NCBI GenBank assembly: GCA_023413555.1
Contig: JAEZPG010000056.1
Coordinates: 1 to 64,000, forward strand
Source of the DNA: Bacillota bacterium
GTDB lineage: Bacteria; Bacillota; Clostridia; Lachnospirales; Lachnospiraceae
Direction of reading: 5' to 3'
Length of the DNA stretch: 64,000 nt
Shown: in pieces, positions 1 to 8,620 of the stretch
How positions within the stretch are numbered: position 1 is the stretch's first letter
Layout: every line of letters begins with the position of its first letter
The notes under the pieces: model-generated
Database searches by the model: none
Seen by the model: only the letters and a program-made list of their open reading frames with translations
Told to the model about the DNA's origin: nothing
Made by a program: the position numbers and the translations under genes

Positions 1-272
1 TCCTTATAATTATAGTTGTATTTCTTACAAAAGACAGGCAGAATGTTAGACTGTTCCTTTGTTTTATCCTTTTTAATAAGTAATTCCACTAGAAAAGGGG
101 CAACTATCAGCCAAACAATAAAAACCAGCTCAGTGATTGCATAACGAAAATAATATCGAACAAAGAATTCCACTACTAGCAAGGCAATCAAAGATAGTCT
201 TATTTTCCGTATTGCCTCTAAGGCTACAACATTGCGGATAATTTTATTTAACTTATATGCTGTATTATTCAT
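1..272 (-). CDS. Membrane protein, C-terminus cut by window edge
   Basis: An open frame runs from an ATG at 272 to the window edge, giving about 90 codons with no stop. A purine-rich ribosome site (AGAGGAAGGG) lies just upstream of the ATG. The product starts with a basic stretch (about residues 1-25), followed by two hydrophobic segments (about 26-40 and 46-64) separated by an aromatic/basic turn, then a charged KKDKTKEQ region. This suggests an integral membrane protein with a cytoplasmic tail or domain that lies outside the window. I do not recognise the family and assign no function. The start is well supported; the rest cannot be judged. Confidence 0.55.
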   Translation of the reverse strand, partial: MNNTAYKLNKIIRNVVALEAIRKIRLSLIALLVVEFFVRYYFRYAITELVFIVWLIVAPFLVELLIKKDKTKEQSNILPVFCKKYNYNYK

Positions 273-428
273 AACCCTTCCTCTCAACTATTCATAGAAT
301 ATAGAGTTCTGTTTTGCATAAATCACCATCTGTAAAGTGTCGTACTAGGGACATTCTCTTATCTGAGTCATCATTATAGCACGTCTTAGGACGTATTTCC
401 AGTTTATTTCATAATTCCTAAATAAATG

Positions 429-471
429 AGGGCTGATGCGGAAAATATCAGTTTTTCCGCATCAACCCTCT
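429..471 (-). terminator. Terminator of the cotJ operon
   Basis: An 18-nt arm (GAGGGCTGATGCGGAAAA) pairs, with one mismatch and one bulge, with a downstream arm across a short loop. It sits 26 bases past the cotJC stop and is followed, on the minus strand, by a T-rich stretch. Confidence 0.75.
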
Positions 472-497
472 ATAAACATTAGTTATATTCCTCTTTA

Positions 498-1112
498 TTA
501 TTTATTCTTCATAAACGATAAATCATATGCTGGATTAATATAGTAGAAATTATCTGCATCCAATCTGTCCTGAGTAATACGGAGAGCTTCACCAAATCTC
601 TGATAGTGAACTATTTCTCTCGCACGAAGGAAACGAATTGGATCACAAACTTCTGGGTCATCAACTAATCTTAAAATATTATCATAGGTGGTTCTAGCTT
701 TCTGTTCTGCTGCCATGTCTTCATGAAGATCCGTAATCGGATCTCCCTTAGACTGAAGTACTAATGCAGTAAATGGTACTCCACCTGCGGACTGTGGATA
801 AAGACCTAAGGTATGATCTACAAAATACGTATCAAATCCACATTCCTTAATCTGTTGAGGTGTCGCACCCTTTGTCAGTTGGTATACTATTGCACTGACG
901 ATTTCCATATGAGCGAGCTCTTCTGTACCAATATCTGTTAGAACACCTACAACCTCTTTATATGGTTGAACGTATCGTTGGGACAAATACCGCAAGGAAG
1001 CTGCCAGTTCTCCGTCCGGTCCACCAAATTGGCTCATTATCACCTTAGCTGCCTTCAGGTTGCATTTAGAAATGTTAACTGGATACTGCAATCTTTTTTC
1101 ATAATTCCACAT
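498..1112 (-). CDS. cotJC: Spore coat protein CotJC, manganese-catalase-like
   Basis: The 204-residue product is a ferritin-like four-helix protein of the manganese catalase family, as in Bacillus CotJC. Candidate dimanganese ligands are visible: Glu35, the EELAHME motif (Glu65/His68), Glu136 and the REIVHYQ motif (Glu166/His169). The family is deposited in the inner spore coat and is thought to handle peroxide, although coat-associated members are not all proven catalases. It is the last gene of a three-gene cotJ operon, 3 bases after cotJB, and is followed by a strong terminator. Length is slightly more than the Bacillus protein because of an ordinary C-terminal extension. Identification is firm; enzymatic activity is inferred from the ligands. 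Confidence 0.93.
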   Translation of the reverse strand: MWNYEKRLQYPVNISKCNLKAAKVIMSQFGGPDGELAASLRYLSQRYVQPYKEVVGVLTDIGTEELAHMEIVSAIVYQLTKGATPQQIKECGFDTYFVDHTLGLYPQSAGGVPFTALVLQSKGDPITDLHEDMAAEQKARTTYDNILRLVDDPEVCDPIRFLRAREIVHYQRFGEALRITQDRLDADNFYYINPAYDLSFMKNK

Positions 1113-1115
1113 TTA

Positions 1116-1373
1116 CTATTTACCACCTTTCCAAGGCCAAGGCTCCTCTGTCCAAGTCCAATAACAAGCATTTTCTACATCTGTCACCAGCAATGGTCCA
1201 TAATTCTTAGAATATTCACTCATTGCCTTTTCTCTTAAATCTTTATATTTATTGTAGTAAAGCATTGCCTCTTTGTCACATGGATGTGTGTTTAGGTATA
1301 GACCTACATCCAACACAGCAAAGCTTACTTCAGATATAAACTGTAATAAGTTTTCTTTTTCACATCTATTCAT
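1116..1373 (-). CDS. cotJB: Spore coat protein CotJB
   Basis: A small CotJB-family protein of 85 residues, with the family features of an N-terminal helix, an HPCD motif and a tyrosine-rich stretch, and ending in a W-x-W-rich tail (TWTEEPWPW). Its molecular function is not known; it is coexpressed with CotJC and CotJA and needed for spore coat assembly in Bacillus. I chose the ATG at 1373 because GAGGTG lies six bases upstream and this start falls just after the cotJA stop. A start nine codons further upstream would overlap cotJA. Confidence 0.87.
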   Translation of the reverse strand: MNRCEKENLLQFISEVSFAVLDVGLYLNTHPCDKEAMLYYNKYKDLREKAMSEYSKNYGPLLVTDVENACYWTWTEEPWPWKGGK

Positions 1374-1381
1374 AGAGCACC

Positions 1382-1663
1382 TCACATTCTTGAACCACAC
1401 TTAGTCCACCATGGTTTTACCAATTCAGGAAAAATGGTTCCATGCGCTAAGCCTGCTTCACCTGTAAATACGTCTCCCCATTGCTGCCAAGGTACATAAG
1501 CCATTGCAATCGGCATACAATCCACTGGTGCTTCCATAGTATTTGGACATTCCACTACATTTTTTTGACAATTGCTGCAGGAAGTTCTTGCTTCTTTGCA
1601 ATGGTACTTGCTTCCCAACGTACAGTTATAGCCTCTATTGTGTCTACAATTTCTTTGATCCAT
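1382..1663 (-). CDS. cotJA: Spore coat-associated protein CotJA
   Basis: The C-terminal half carries the CotJA signature: AMAYVPWQQWGDVF, followed by the EAGLAHGTIFPEL segment (residues about 53-82). The first half is an unusual cysteine-rich extension with about nine cysteines among residues 1-49, including CSNC. This could bind metal or form disulfide cross-links in the coat; that is inference. It is the first gene of the cotJABC operon and ends eight bases before the cotJB start. Sporulation-dependent expression is expected from the family, but I could not point to a convincing sigma-E promoter. Confidence 0.85.
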   Translation of the reverse strand: MDQRNCRHNRGYNCTLGSKYHCKEARTSCSNCQKNVVECPNTMEAPVDCMPIAMAYVPWQQWGDVFTGEAGLAHGTIFPELVKPWWTKCGSRM

Positions 1664-1847
1664 ATATCATAGATTCCTTTCAAAGTTTCTTTCCCGCAAT
1701 ACATTGTATGTCTTGAAAATTTGGATGTGCTTGTACATTTTACCAATCTCATTGTTGCGAAGCTTTTCAAAAGCGTGTATAATCAAATACATGTGGATTC
1801 ATTATTCCACAAATATATTTATCATGATGAAAGTGGAGGGGATACAT

Positions 1848-2237
1848 ATGTTACTTCGCCCAAAGGAAATCTATATCGAACGGGATTACAACAATACTAA
1901 AGATGTATATTATGTTGCCTACAATAGTTTCTATCGCGACCATAAAGCCTTGTTCCATGTCATGAGATTACAACAAAACTATATTTGCAGACCTTCCTTT
2001 AAAAAGAAGCCTATATGTGTATTATTTTTTTATACCGATGTTACCCGTGAAGTAATGGATCAACTATTAGAACAGCTAGAACAATGTAAGGATCACACTG
2101 AAAAGATTGCCATTGTTGGCGCACCTGCTAATGCATGGGCGTGGTTTAGACTTATGGCTATGTACAAGAATTCCAATTTAGCACCTTATCAATTCTTCTT
2201 CAGCTCAAAAGCAGCAATGGATTGGTTACGGAAGTAA
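1848..2237 (+). CDS. Hypothetical protein
   Basis: A 129-residue soluble protein, transcribed divergently from the cotJ operon. The ATG at 1848 is chosen because GGAGGGG lies about six bases upstream; longer readings of the frame start in non-coding-looking sequence. The product is rich in tyrosine and phenylalanine, with no signal peptide or membrane segment. It appears to alternate strands and helices (ICVLFFYTDV, then a QLLEQLEQCK helix, then KIAIVGAPANAW), which would fit a small alpha/beta fold. I do not recognise the family. Its place beside cotJ could mean a sporulation role, but nothing else supports that. A strong terminator follows. Confidence 0.65.
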   Translation: MLLRPKEIYIERDYNNTKDVYYVAYNSFYRDHKALFHVMRLQQNYICRPSFKKKPICVLFFYTDVTREVMDQLLEQLEQCKDHTEKIAIVGAPANAWAWFRLMAMYKNSNLAPYQFFFSSKAAMDWLRK

Positions 2238-2249
2238 TTAGTACATATC

Positions 2250-2283
2250 AAACATAGAGTTTTGCAAGCAAAACTCTATGTTT
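2250..2283. terminator. Bidirectional terminator
   Basis: A perfect 16-bp inverted repeat (AAACATAGAGTTTTGC) with a two-base loop lies 12 bases after the stop of the upstream gene. A/T-rich arms allow it to work in both directions, but the minus-strand gene at 2466 is some way off. Confidence 0.8.
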
Positions 2284-2465
2284 GTAATGAGATGCACTAG
2301 CAACGTCTTTTCCGTTGCAGTGTAATTTTCAGTTTCCTATTCTTTAGGATTCCATTACGGCAAATTCTTTGTTTATAGATAATTCTTTATACCATATCTT
2401 ATATTATGTCTCTTTATCAGTTACATTCTCAAATATATTTCTTTCCTATTTGGCGATATTCCCCT

Positions 2466-3005
2466 TTATCTACTACAATTGTAGTCAATAGACTTCGCTT
2501 TTTGCAAGTTCCATCTATAATAAGATCGCAAATCTGTCTTCTGAAAGCAAATCCCTTCATTTTTTAAAATGACTTTCTCACTTGGGTAATTATAATTATA
2601 GATTGTCACTAGTAATCCTGGTATTTCTAATCTTCTAGCTTCCTGCAATAAAAATCCAAGTAAAATAGTTCCATACCCATTGTTACGTTGTTTAGGTGTA
2701 ATACTGTAGGAAAGGTTCCCACCGTATTGCTCCAAGGCTGGAGTAAGACTATGGCGAAGCTTACCAATCCCTATGGGTATCTCATTTAATAGGAACCAAT
2801 AGATGCTCTCTTTTACCATACCTTCCTTCAGATTGATTCCTTTTTCTATCTCAATTCGTCGAAATAGCCATTTCTTATATTCTTTATAAGAAAGCCCATT
2901 CGCTTCATTGTAAAACCCATTTTCATGAGCAGGAATCCTTTGTAAGAGACGATAGACCATATGTCCATCCTCTGTTGATAATGGACGTAATTCCAGTCCT
3001 GACAT
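2466..3005 (-). CDS. GNAT-family N-acetyltransferase
   Basis: A 179-residue acetyltransferase of the GNAT fold. The acetyl-CoA loop is seen as Q/R-x-x-G-x-G/A in PKQRNNGYGTILL (about residues 109-121), after the strands that end in GNLSYSITP; a DLRSYYRWNL-type last strand closes the fold. Similar proteins are usually annotated only as GNAT transferases, and the amine substrate cannot be told. I chose the ATG at 3005, preceded by AGAGAGGAGGT, over a longer frame starting at 3068. The gene stands alone. Confidence 0.8.
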   Translation of the reverse strand: MSGLELRPLSTEDGHMVYRLLQRIPAHENGFYNEANGLSYKEYKKWLFRRIEIEKGINLKEGMVKESIYWFLLNEIPIGIGKLRHSLTPALEQYGGNLSYSITPKQRNNGYGTILLGFLLQEARRLEIPGLLVTIYNYNYPSEKVILKNEGICFQKTDLRSYYRWNLQKAKSIDYNCSR

Positions 3006-3095
3006 ACATCGACCTCCTCTCTCAGCTTCATAGCATAATTTTACAGTTTTTACTTTTTTTATTTTCACGAATAAATACTTTTCTCAGTGATTCTT

Positions 3096-3243
3096 TCATT
3101 CAGTCCCTCTTACCGCTCTAACTCTCCACAGAGGTCGGATTTTATTTACCTTTTGAGATGTTACTATCCCATTTTCTATTGAAATAACGCGGTCTGCAAT
3201 AGGAAACTCTCTGTCACTCTCTACCCGATAACACAATCTATTC
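3096..3243 (-). pseudogene. Remnant: C-terminus of an ABC-transporter ATPase
   Basis: An open frame of about 48 codons ends at a TGA at 3096-3098 and reads DREFPIADRVISIENG, which matches the end of an ABC ATPase nucleotide-binding domain (the D-loop/H-loop neighbourhood: adrvi-x-i-x-G). No Walker A, signature motif or start codon lies upstream, and the frame closes at a TAG near 3247. It is best read as the surviving 3' end of a deleted transporter gene. The short length keeps the confidence modest. Confidence 0.5.
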
Positions 3244-3500
3244 TCCTATCTATGTAATAACTAAATCAAAATGTGTGAAGCTACCTATCATCCCTTTCTC
3301 TATTGTATCATATATCAAATGTTTTATTAAGATTACCTTAATTTTTATTTTGGGGATTGTAAAGCCATCCCAATTATGGATACAATAATAAATAGAATAT
3401 GTAATTATTAAGTACATCGTAGCCTACCTACTCACAACCAACAAATGTGGGTGTCGTATCTTCTTTCAAAATAAACAAATATGAGAAATCGGGTGAAACT

Positions 3501-6083
3501 ATGAATAAAACAAATCATTCCCCAGAGGATTCCACGCATATACCTTCTTTTGTTCGATATTCCCCTCAAATAGGTTATGGTTTGACAAGCGAGCAAGTGG
3601 ATATTCGAGTGAAACAAGGACAGACCAATGTACCTGTGGATCCTCCTTCAAAAACTACTAAAGAAATTATCTTTAGTAACACTTTTACTTATTTTAACTT
3701 AATCTTTGCTATTATTACTGCTTTACTTATTGGTGTTGGTTCTTATAGAGACCTGGCCTTTGTTCCCATTATTATTGCCAACACTCTGATAGGTATTATC
3801 CAGGAGATACGTTCTAAGAGAACTTTAGCAAAGCTTTCTGTCCTCAGTGCTCCTAAAGCCACCGTTCTTAGGGACGGCAATACCAGAACCATTCCAGTAG
3901 AGGATCTTGTTTTAGATGATTTAGCTATCTTCTCTGCTGGTAACCAAATTAGCGCTGATGGTATTGTTTTAGCCGGTGAAGTTCAGGTAAATGAATCTCT
4001 AATCACCGGTGAATCTGATGAAATAACCAAACGTCCTGGAGATCATCTTTTGTCAGGAAGCTTTGTTGTTTCGGGAAGATGCCAGTGTAGGCTTGAAAAG
4101 GTAGGAACAGACTCCTATGCTGCTAAGTTGACCTCGGAAGCAAAGGTTATGGATACTGAGGAACAATCAGAAATGATTCGTTCTTTGGATAGAATAGTAA
4201 AAGTTGTAGGTGTGCTAATTATTCCAATTAGTATTGTTTTATTCTCACAACAATATTTTTATAACAACTCTTCCTTAAAAGACAGTGTTACTTCTACTGC
4301 CGCAGCCATTATGGGGATGATTCCTGAAGGGCTTTATCTACTAACAAGTGTTGCCCTTGCGGTTAGTGTAATCCGCTTAGCAAACAAGAAAGTCCTTGTT
4401 CATGATATGAAGTGTATTGAGACATTAGCGCGTGTTAATGTACTATGTGTTGATAAAACAGGAACTATCACCGAAACCAAAATGACCGTGAATGATTTAG
4501 TTCCATTAGCACCTTATGACTCTTCCAAAATGCCTGCTTTGGAGCTTTTACTAGGAGATTTTGTTCTGGCCATGGAACGTGACAATGAGACTATGAATGC
4601 CTTAGCCCAACGTTTTACTAAGGGGACAGGTAATTATCCTCAATCTACCACCTCATTTTCCTCAGCTACCAAATACAGCAGTGCAACCTTTGCGGATAAT
4701 ACCTATGTTCTAGGAGCTCCTGAGTTTGTACTACAATATCAGTTTGTAAATTATGAAAGCATAATCACATCCTACAGCCGTGAAGGTTTTCGTGTTCTTG
4801 TATTTGGAATCTATCAAGGGACTATAGATGGAAAAATTCTAACATCACCGATTACGCCATTAGGACTTGTTCTTTTAAGTAATCCTATTAGAAAAGAAGC
4901 CAAAGCAACTTTCCACTATTTTGCTAAACAGGGAGTTACCATAAAGGTCATTTCCGGTGACAATCCAATTACTGTTTCTAAGGTAGCAACGGAAGCAGGT
5001 ATACAAAATGCAGATAAATACGTAGATGCCTCCACTCTTACTTCTATGTCCGATATTAGAGAGGCTATGGATAAATATACAGTCTTTGGGCGAGTTACTC
5101 CTAATCAAAAAAGACAGTTCGTACAGGCTTTAAAGGATGACGGTAATATTGTAGCGATGACTGGCGATGGTGTAAACGATGTATTGGCACTCAAGGATGC
5201 TGACTGTAGTATCGCAATGGCTTCTGGTAGCGAGGTAGCTGCCCAAGCTGCCCAACTTGTTTTACTAGAGTCCAATTTCGCTTGTATGCCTTCTGTTGTT
5301 TTGGAAGGACGGCGTGTAGTGAATAACATTGAACGTTCCGCGAGTTTATTCCTAGTAAAGAATATATTTTCTTTTCTATTGTCCATATTCTCAATGGTAT
5401 TAATGGTTAATTACCCTTTACAACCTTCACAGATTTCACTAATCAGTATGTTTACAATTGGTATTCCTGCATTTTTACTTGCTTTAGAACCAAATACAAA
5501 ACGGATAAGTGGTCATTTTATTCCAAATATCATGCTTAAGGCTCTACCCGGTGGTCTAACAGATTTTATAGCGGTAAGTGCATTAGTTCTTTTTAGCTTT
5601 GAGTTTGAAGTAGGCGCCAAGGATGTTTCTACCGCTAGCACTCTGGTATTGGCTTTTGTAGGCTTCTTGATTCTATTCAACATCAGCCGCCCAATGAACC
5701 GTTGGAGATGGATTGTTATGGTCAGTATGACGGTAGGTTTAGGTTTCTGCAGTTTATTTATGAGAGATTTATTCCAGATAAATGATATTTCTCCTCGTTG
5801 TACCATGTTACTAGTTTTGTTTGTTATCGCCTCAGAACCGGTATTTCGATATCTTGGCCAGATTATTTCAGCTTTAAGAGCCTTTTCCTATAAGCACAGG
5901 TTACGTAAGGCTAAGATAAAAGAGTGGGAGGCAGATAGTTCTTTAACAGAAGCCCGTCTGGGCCCAGAGACATTAGAGGAATCTGATGACTTTACAGAGT
6001 TCCAGCTAGATTTGTTTAATACAGTAAAACCTGATAAAAAGCAAAAGAAAAAAGTTGGTCAAAACATAAAACAAGAATACTAG
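3501..6083 (+). CDS. Cation-translocating P-type ATPase (Ca2+-type likely)
   Basis: An 860-residue P-type ATPase. The ITGES motif of the actuator domain is near residue 168, the phosphorylation motif DKTGTITETKM is near 318, the hinge TGDGVNDVLALKDAD is near 555, and the M4 helix has PEGL, as in Ca2+-transporting type II pumps. About ten membrane segments are expected. There is no N-terminal heavy-metal domain. The protein resembles the CtpE-like branch, which includes mycobacterial CtpE, a calcium uptake pump; the ion here is inferred. A charged tail of about 50 residues ends in KKQKKK. I chose the ATG at 3501, preceded by GGGTGA. A YbaK gene follows 14 bases later, probably cotranscribed. 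Confidence 0.88.
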   Translation: MNKTNHSPEDSTHIPSFVRYSPQIGYGLTSEQVDIRVKQGQTNVPVDPPSKTTKEIIFSNTFTYFNLIFAIITALLIGVGSYRDLAFVPIIIANTLIGIIQEIRSKRTLAKLSVLSAPKATVLRDGNTRTIPVEDLVLDDLAIFSAGNQISADGIVLAGEVQVNESLITGESDEITKRPGDHLLSGSFVVSGRCQCRLEKVGTDSYAAKLTSEAKVMDTEEQSEMIRSLDRIVKVVGVLIIPISIVLFSQQYFYNNSSLKDSVTSTAAAIMGMIPEGLYLLTSVALAVSVIRLANKKVLVHDMKCIETLARVNVLCVDKTGTITETKMTVNDLVPLAPYDSSKMPALELLLGDFVLAMERDNETMNALAQRFTKGTGNYPQSTTSFSSATKYSSATFADNTYVLGAPEFVLQYQFVNYESIITSYSREGFRVLVFGIYQGTIDGKILTSPITPLGLVLLSNPIRKEAKATFHYFAKQGVTIKVISGDNPITVSKVATEAGIQNADKYVDASTLTSMSDIREAMDKYTVFGRVTPNQKRQFVQALKDDGNIVAMTGDGVNDVLALKDADCSIAMASGSEVAAQAAQLVLLESNFACMPSVVLEGRRVVNNIERSASLFLVKNIFSFLLSIFSMVLMVNYPLQPSQISLISMFTIGIPAFLLALEPNTKRISGHFIPNIMLKALPGGLTDFIAVSALVLFSFEFEVGAKDVSTASTLVLAFVGFLILFNISRPMNRWRWIVMVSMTVGLGFCSLFMRDLFQINDISPRCTMLLVLFVIASEPVFRYLGQIISALRAFSYKHRLRKAKIKEWEADSSLTEARLGPETLEESDDFTEFQLDLFNTVKPDKKQKKKVGQNIKQEY

Positions 6084-6097
6084 CAAAGGAGATATTG

Positions 6098-6568
6098 ATG
6101 ATGAATTTGGCAGTCGAATATTTTATAAATCAAAATATGAAATCTCAAATCAAAGAATTTGACGTTTCTAGTGCAACTGTAGAATTAGCAGCCATGGCTG
6201 TTGGTTGTGAACCTCAGCAAATTGCTAAGACCTTATCCTTCTTGACAAATGATACTCCGGTATTGATTGTTGCAGCAGGTGATGTGAAAGTTGATAATTC
6301 TAAATATAAGGCTCAGTTCCAAACCAAGGCTAAAATGCTTACACCAGATCAAGTGGAGACCCTTATTGGACATCGTATAGGTGGTGTATGCCCCTTTGGT
6401 ATAAAACCAGGTGTAAATGTCTACTTAGACATCTCACTAAAACGTTTTTCTACTGTATTTGCTGCCTGTGGTAGCTCTAACACGGTCATTCAGTTGTCTA
6501 TACCAGAGCTTGAACAGCATTCTAATTTCCTAAGCTGGATTGACGTGTGTAAGAACTGGAGTGAGTAG
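6098..6568 (+). CDS. ybaK: YbaK/EbsC-family aminoacyl-tRNA deacylase
   Basis: A 156-residue protein of the YbaK/ProX editing family, which hydrolyses mischarged tRNAs such as Cys-tRNAPro. Family motifs are seen: the early QIAKTLSFL stretch with its conserved lysine, VKVDNSKYKAQF, and GHRIGGVCPFG in the second half, which lines the editing pocket. The domain stands alone, without a prolyl-tRNA synthetase. AAAGGAG lies six bases before the ATG at 6098; an ATG also occurs at 6101. It probably shares a transcript with the upstream P-type ATPase, though no functional link is evident. Confidence 0.88.
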   Translation: MMNLAVEYFINQNMKSQIKEFDVSSATVELAAMAVGCEPQQIAKTLSFLTNDTPVLIVAAGDVKVDNSKYKAQFQTKAKMLTPDQVETLIGHRIGGVCPFGIKPGVNVYLDISLKRFSTVFAACGSSNTVIQLSIPELEQHSNFLSWIDVCKNWSE

Positions 6569-6587
6569 GGACTATCCTATAAGAATG

Positions 6588-6623
6588 AAAGGAGCTATCT
6601 CTTTTATGCGAGATAACTCCTTT
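6588..6623. terminator. Bidirectional terminator between convergent genes
   Basis: AAAGGAG-TATCTC pairs with GAGATA-CTCCTTT with one mismatch, with T-runs on both strands. It separates the ybaK gene from the convergent ABC permease gene. Confidence 0.75.
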
Positions 6624-6671
6624 TATCTTCAATTTTATTTTCCAATATCTATTATAATATTCCCCGATTTT

Positions 6672-7520
6672 TTATTCCTTTACACCACCAAGGGCAACAC
6701 CAGCAATGATATATTTGGATAACAGGAAGTATACTAAAAACAATGGTAATACAGTAAGACCTAATCCTAGATATATAGTACCATACTCTGTTCTATAAAT
6801 ATCTCCATTAAGCAATCCTACCATAATCGGCATTGTATGCTTTGTATTATCAGTTAATATAATCGAAGGTATGAATAATTGATTCCAATTGTTTACGAAA
6901 GCAAAGATTGCTTGAGTTGCAATAGCCGGTTTCATAATTGGAATAACTATTCTGTTAAAAATGCTAAATTCGCGGGCTCCATCTATTCGAGCAGAATTAA
7001 TAATATCTACGGATAATGTCGCCTGCAAATACTGCCTCATAAAGAATACAGTAGCTGGTGCAGCTATAGCTGGTAATATTAAAGGTAAAAAGCTATTGGT
7101 CATATGTATCTTATAAAGGAACTGATAGAAACCAATACCAGTTACCTGTGCAGGAAGAATCATTACAGCCAAAATAAATGTAAAGAAAGGCTGGCGCAAT
7201 TTCCATTGATAAACAGTTAATGCATAAGCTGTTAGTGATGCGAAATATACTGTACATATTGTTGCACCAGTTGAAATTATGAAAGAGTTCTTAAATCCTT
7301 TCAAAACATCAAAATTCTTTCCTTGCAATAATTCAATGTTATTGCTTAAAAAGTGGCTAGGGATTAAACTAATTGGATTATTTATAATTTGTACAGATGA
7401 ACGAGTAGCATTTATGAACATGGTATAAAAAGGTAATATACTCAATAACGCCAAGATTATACACACAATATATTTTAATACAAGATATATAGTTGAGCTT
7501 GTCTTCCTTTTCTGAATCAT
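6672..7520 (-). CDS. Carbohydrate ABC transporter permease, MalG type
   Basis: A 282-residue inner-membrane subunit of the CUT1 sugar import family. Six membrane segments are expected. The EAA loop, which contacts the ATPase, is visible as INSARIDGAREFSIFNRIVIPIMKPA (about residues 175-200). It overlaps the upstream permease gene by four bases (ATGA), so the two are translationally coupled. No ATPase gene is in the operon; CUT1 systems often share a general MsmK-type ATPase encoded elsewhere. The substrate is not known. Confidence 0.93.
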   Translation of the reverse strand: MIQKRKTSSTIYLVLKYIVCIILALLSILPFYTMFINATRSSVQIINNPISLIPSHFLSNNIELLQGKNFDVLKGFKNSFIISTGATICTVYFASLTAYALTVYQWKLRQPFFTFILAVMILPAQVTGIGFYQFLYKIHMTNSFLPLILPAIAAPATVFFMRQYLQATLSVDIINSARIDGAREFSIFNRIVIPIMKPAIATQAIFAFVNNWNQLFIPSIILTDNTKHTMPIMVGLLNGDIYRTEYGTIYLGLGLTVLPLFLVYFLLSKYIIAGVALGGVKE

Positions 7521-8497
7521 AAAGCCACCCCCTTTGCTGCCTGATTGGCTTTCTTAAGATCTTTCTTTACTCTCTTCTCAATCTTCTTTTGTCTTCCGGC
7601 ATCTTTGTCTCTCATGAGGATGAATACAAATACTGATAATATACCAATAATGACAAACATAATCATACTTGCAGCGGAAGCTCGATTATACAAGAAACTT
7701 CCTTGGAATGCTTGTCGATATATGAATAAACTTGTTGTTAACGTAGCCTCCGATGGACCACCATATAAGTACAACAGTGGAATATCGAACATTTGAAGAC
7801 CACCAACCATACTGGTAACCAGTGTAAACAGCATAATTGTCCTTAAATTAGGCAGAGTAATATGGAAGAATACTTGTCTTCCAGTTGCTCCATCAATCTC
7901 TGCTGCTTCAAATAATTCTGGATTAATACCTAAAACACCGGAGATTAATATAATCATTGTATATCCATACCACATCCAAAATTGGATAAATGCCACAACG
8001 CCTTTACTGGTCCATGCCATAATAGTAAAATTCAATGGTTCATTAATAAATCCTAGGCCTTTCAATATTGCATTAACAGCTCCCACAGGATATCCAAATA
8101 TGTTGTTATACAGAATAGCTATCGTAGCTGCTGTAATAATGTTTGGCATATAGAATAAAACTTTAAAAACTCCCTGACCTTTGATTTTATGACGACGATT
8201 TGTAAACCAAGCTGTAAGCACTAATGCTAACAGAATCTGTGGTATAAAGTTCAGTATCCAAATAATAAATGTATTTGCTAAAGATACTCTAAAAGAAGAA
8301 TTATTCAAAACATTTACATAGTTATCTAACGGATGATCTAGAATATTCCATTTAGTAGCAGCCATTCCTTTAAAATCAGTAAAGCCTAATACAGTAGTAA
8401 ATATGATTGGGTAAAGTTGAAAAATCAGGAACGCAACGACAAAAGGAATACAAAATATATATCCAAACCTAGCGTAACTAACACCTTTACGCTTCAT
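7517..8497 (-). CDS. Carbohydrate ABC transporter permease, MalF type
   Basis: A 326-residue CUT1 permease with about six membrane segments and the EAA loop at FEAAEIDGATGRQVFFHITLP (about residues 195-215). The C-terminus is a basic tail rich in lysine. A good ribosome site (GGAGGTGG) precedes the ATG. It is the second gene of the binding protein-permease-permease operon and lies downstream of an intergenic hairpin. An alternative would be any oligosaccharide; nothing in the sequence fixes the sugar. Confidence 0.93.
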   Translation of the reverse strand: MKRKGVSYARFGYIFCIPFVVAFLIFQLYPIIFTTVLGFTDFKGMAATKWNILDHPLDNYVNVLNNSSFRVSLANTFIIWILNFIPQILLALVLTAWFTNRRHKIKGQGVFKVLFYMPNIITAATIAILYNNIFGYPVGAVNAILKGLGFINEPLNFTIMAWTSKGVVAFIQFWMWYGYTMIILISGVLGINPELFEAAEIDGATGRQVFFHITLPNLRTIMLFTLVTSMVGGLQMFDIPLLYLYGGPSEATLTTSLFIYRQAFQGSFLYNRASAASMIMFVIIGILSVFVFILMRDKDAGRQKKIEKRVKKDLKKANQAAKGVAL

Positions 8498-8566
8498 AAG
8501 CGTCCACCTCCGATAATGTTAATATAACTTGCATTGTAACTAATACTTTACATAGCGACATAACAC

Positions 8567-8598
8567 GGGGGCGACCGAATAGGCATTCGCCCGCCCCC
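8567..8598 (-). other. Intergenic hairpin between binding protein and permease genes
   Basis: GGGGGCG pairs with CGCCCCC and inside it CGAAT pairs with ATTCG, giving a GC-rich stem in AT-rich surroundings. It lies 23 bases after the binding-protein stop and 70 before the permease start, with no T-run. Such hairpins in sugar operons are known to stabilise upstream mRNA and reduce downstream expression; that function here is inferred. Confidence 0.7.
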
Positions 8599-8620
8599 AA
8601 AAGAACATACAATCTAGTTA

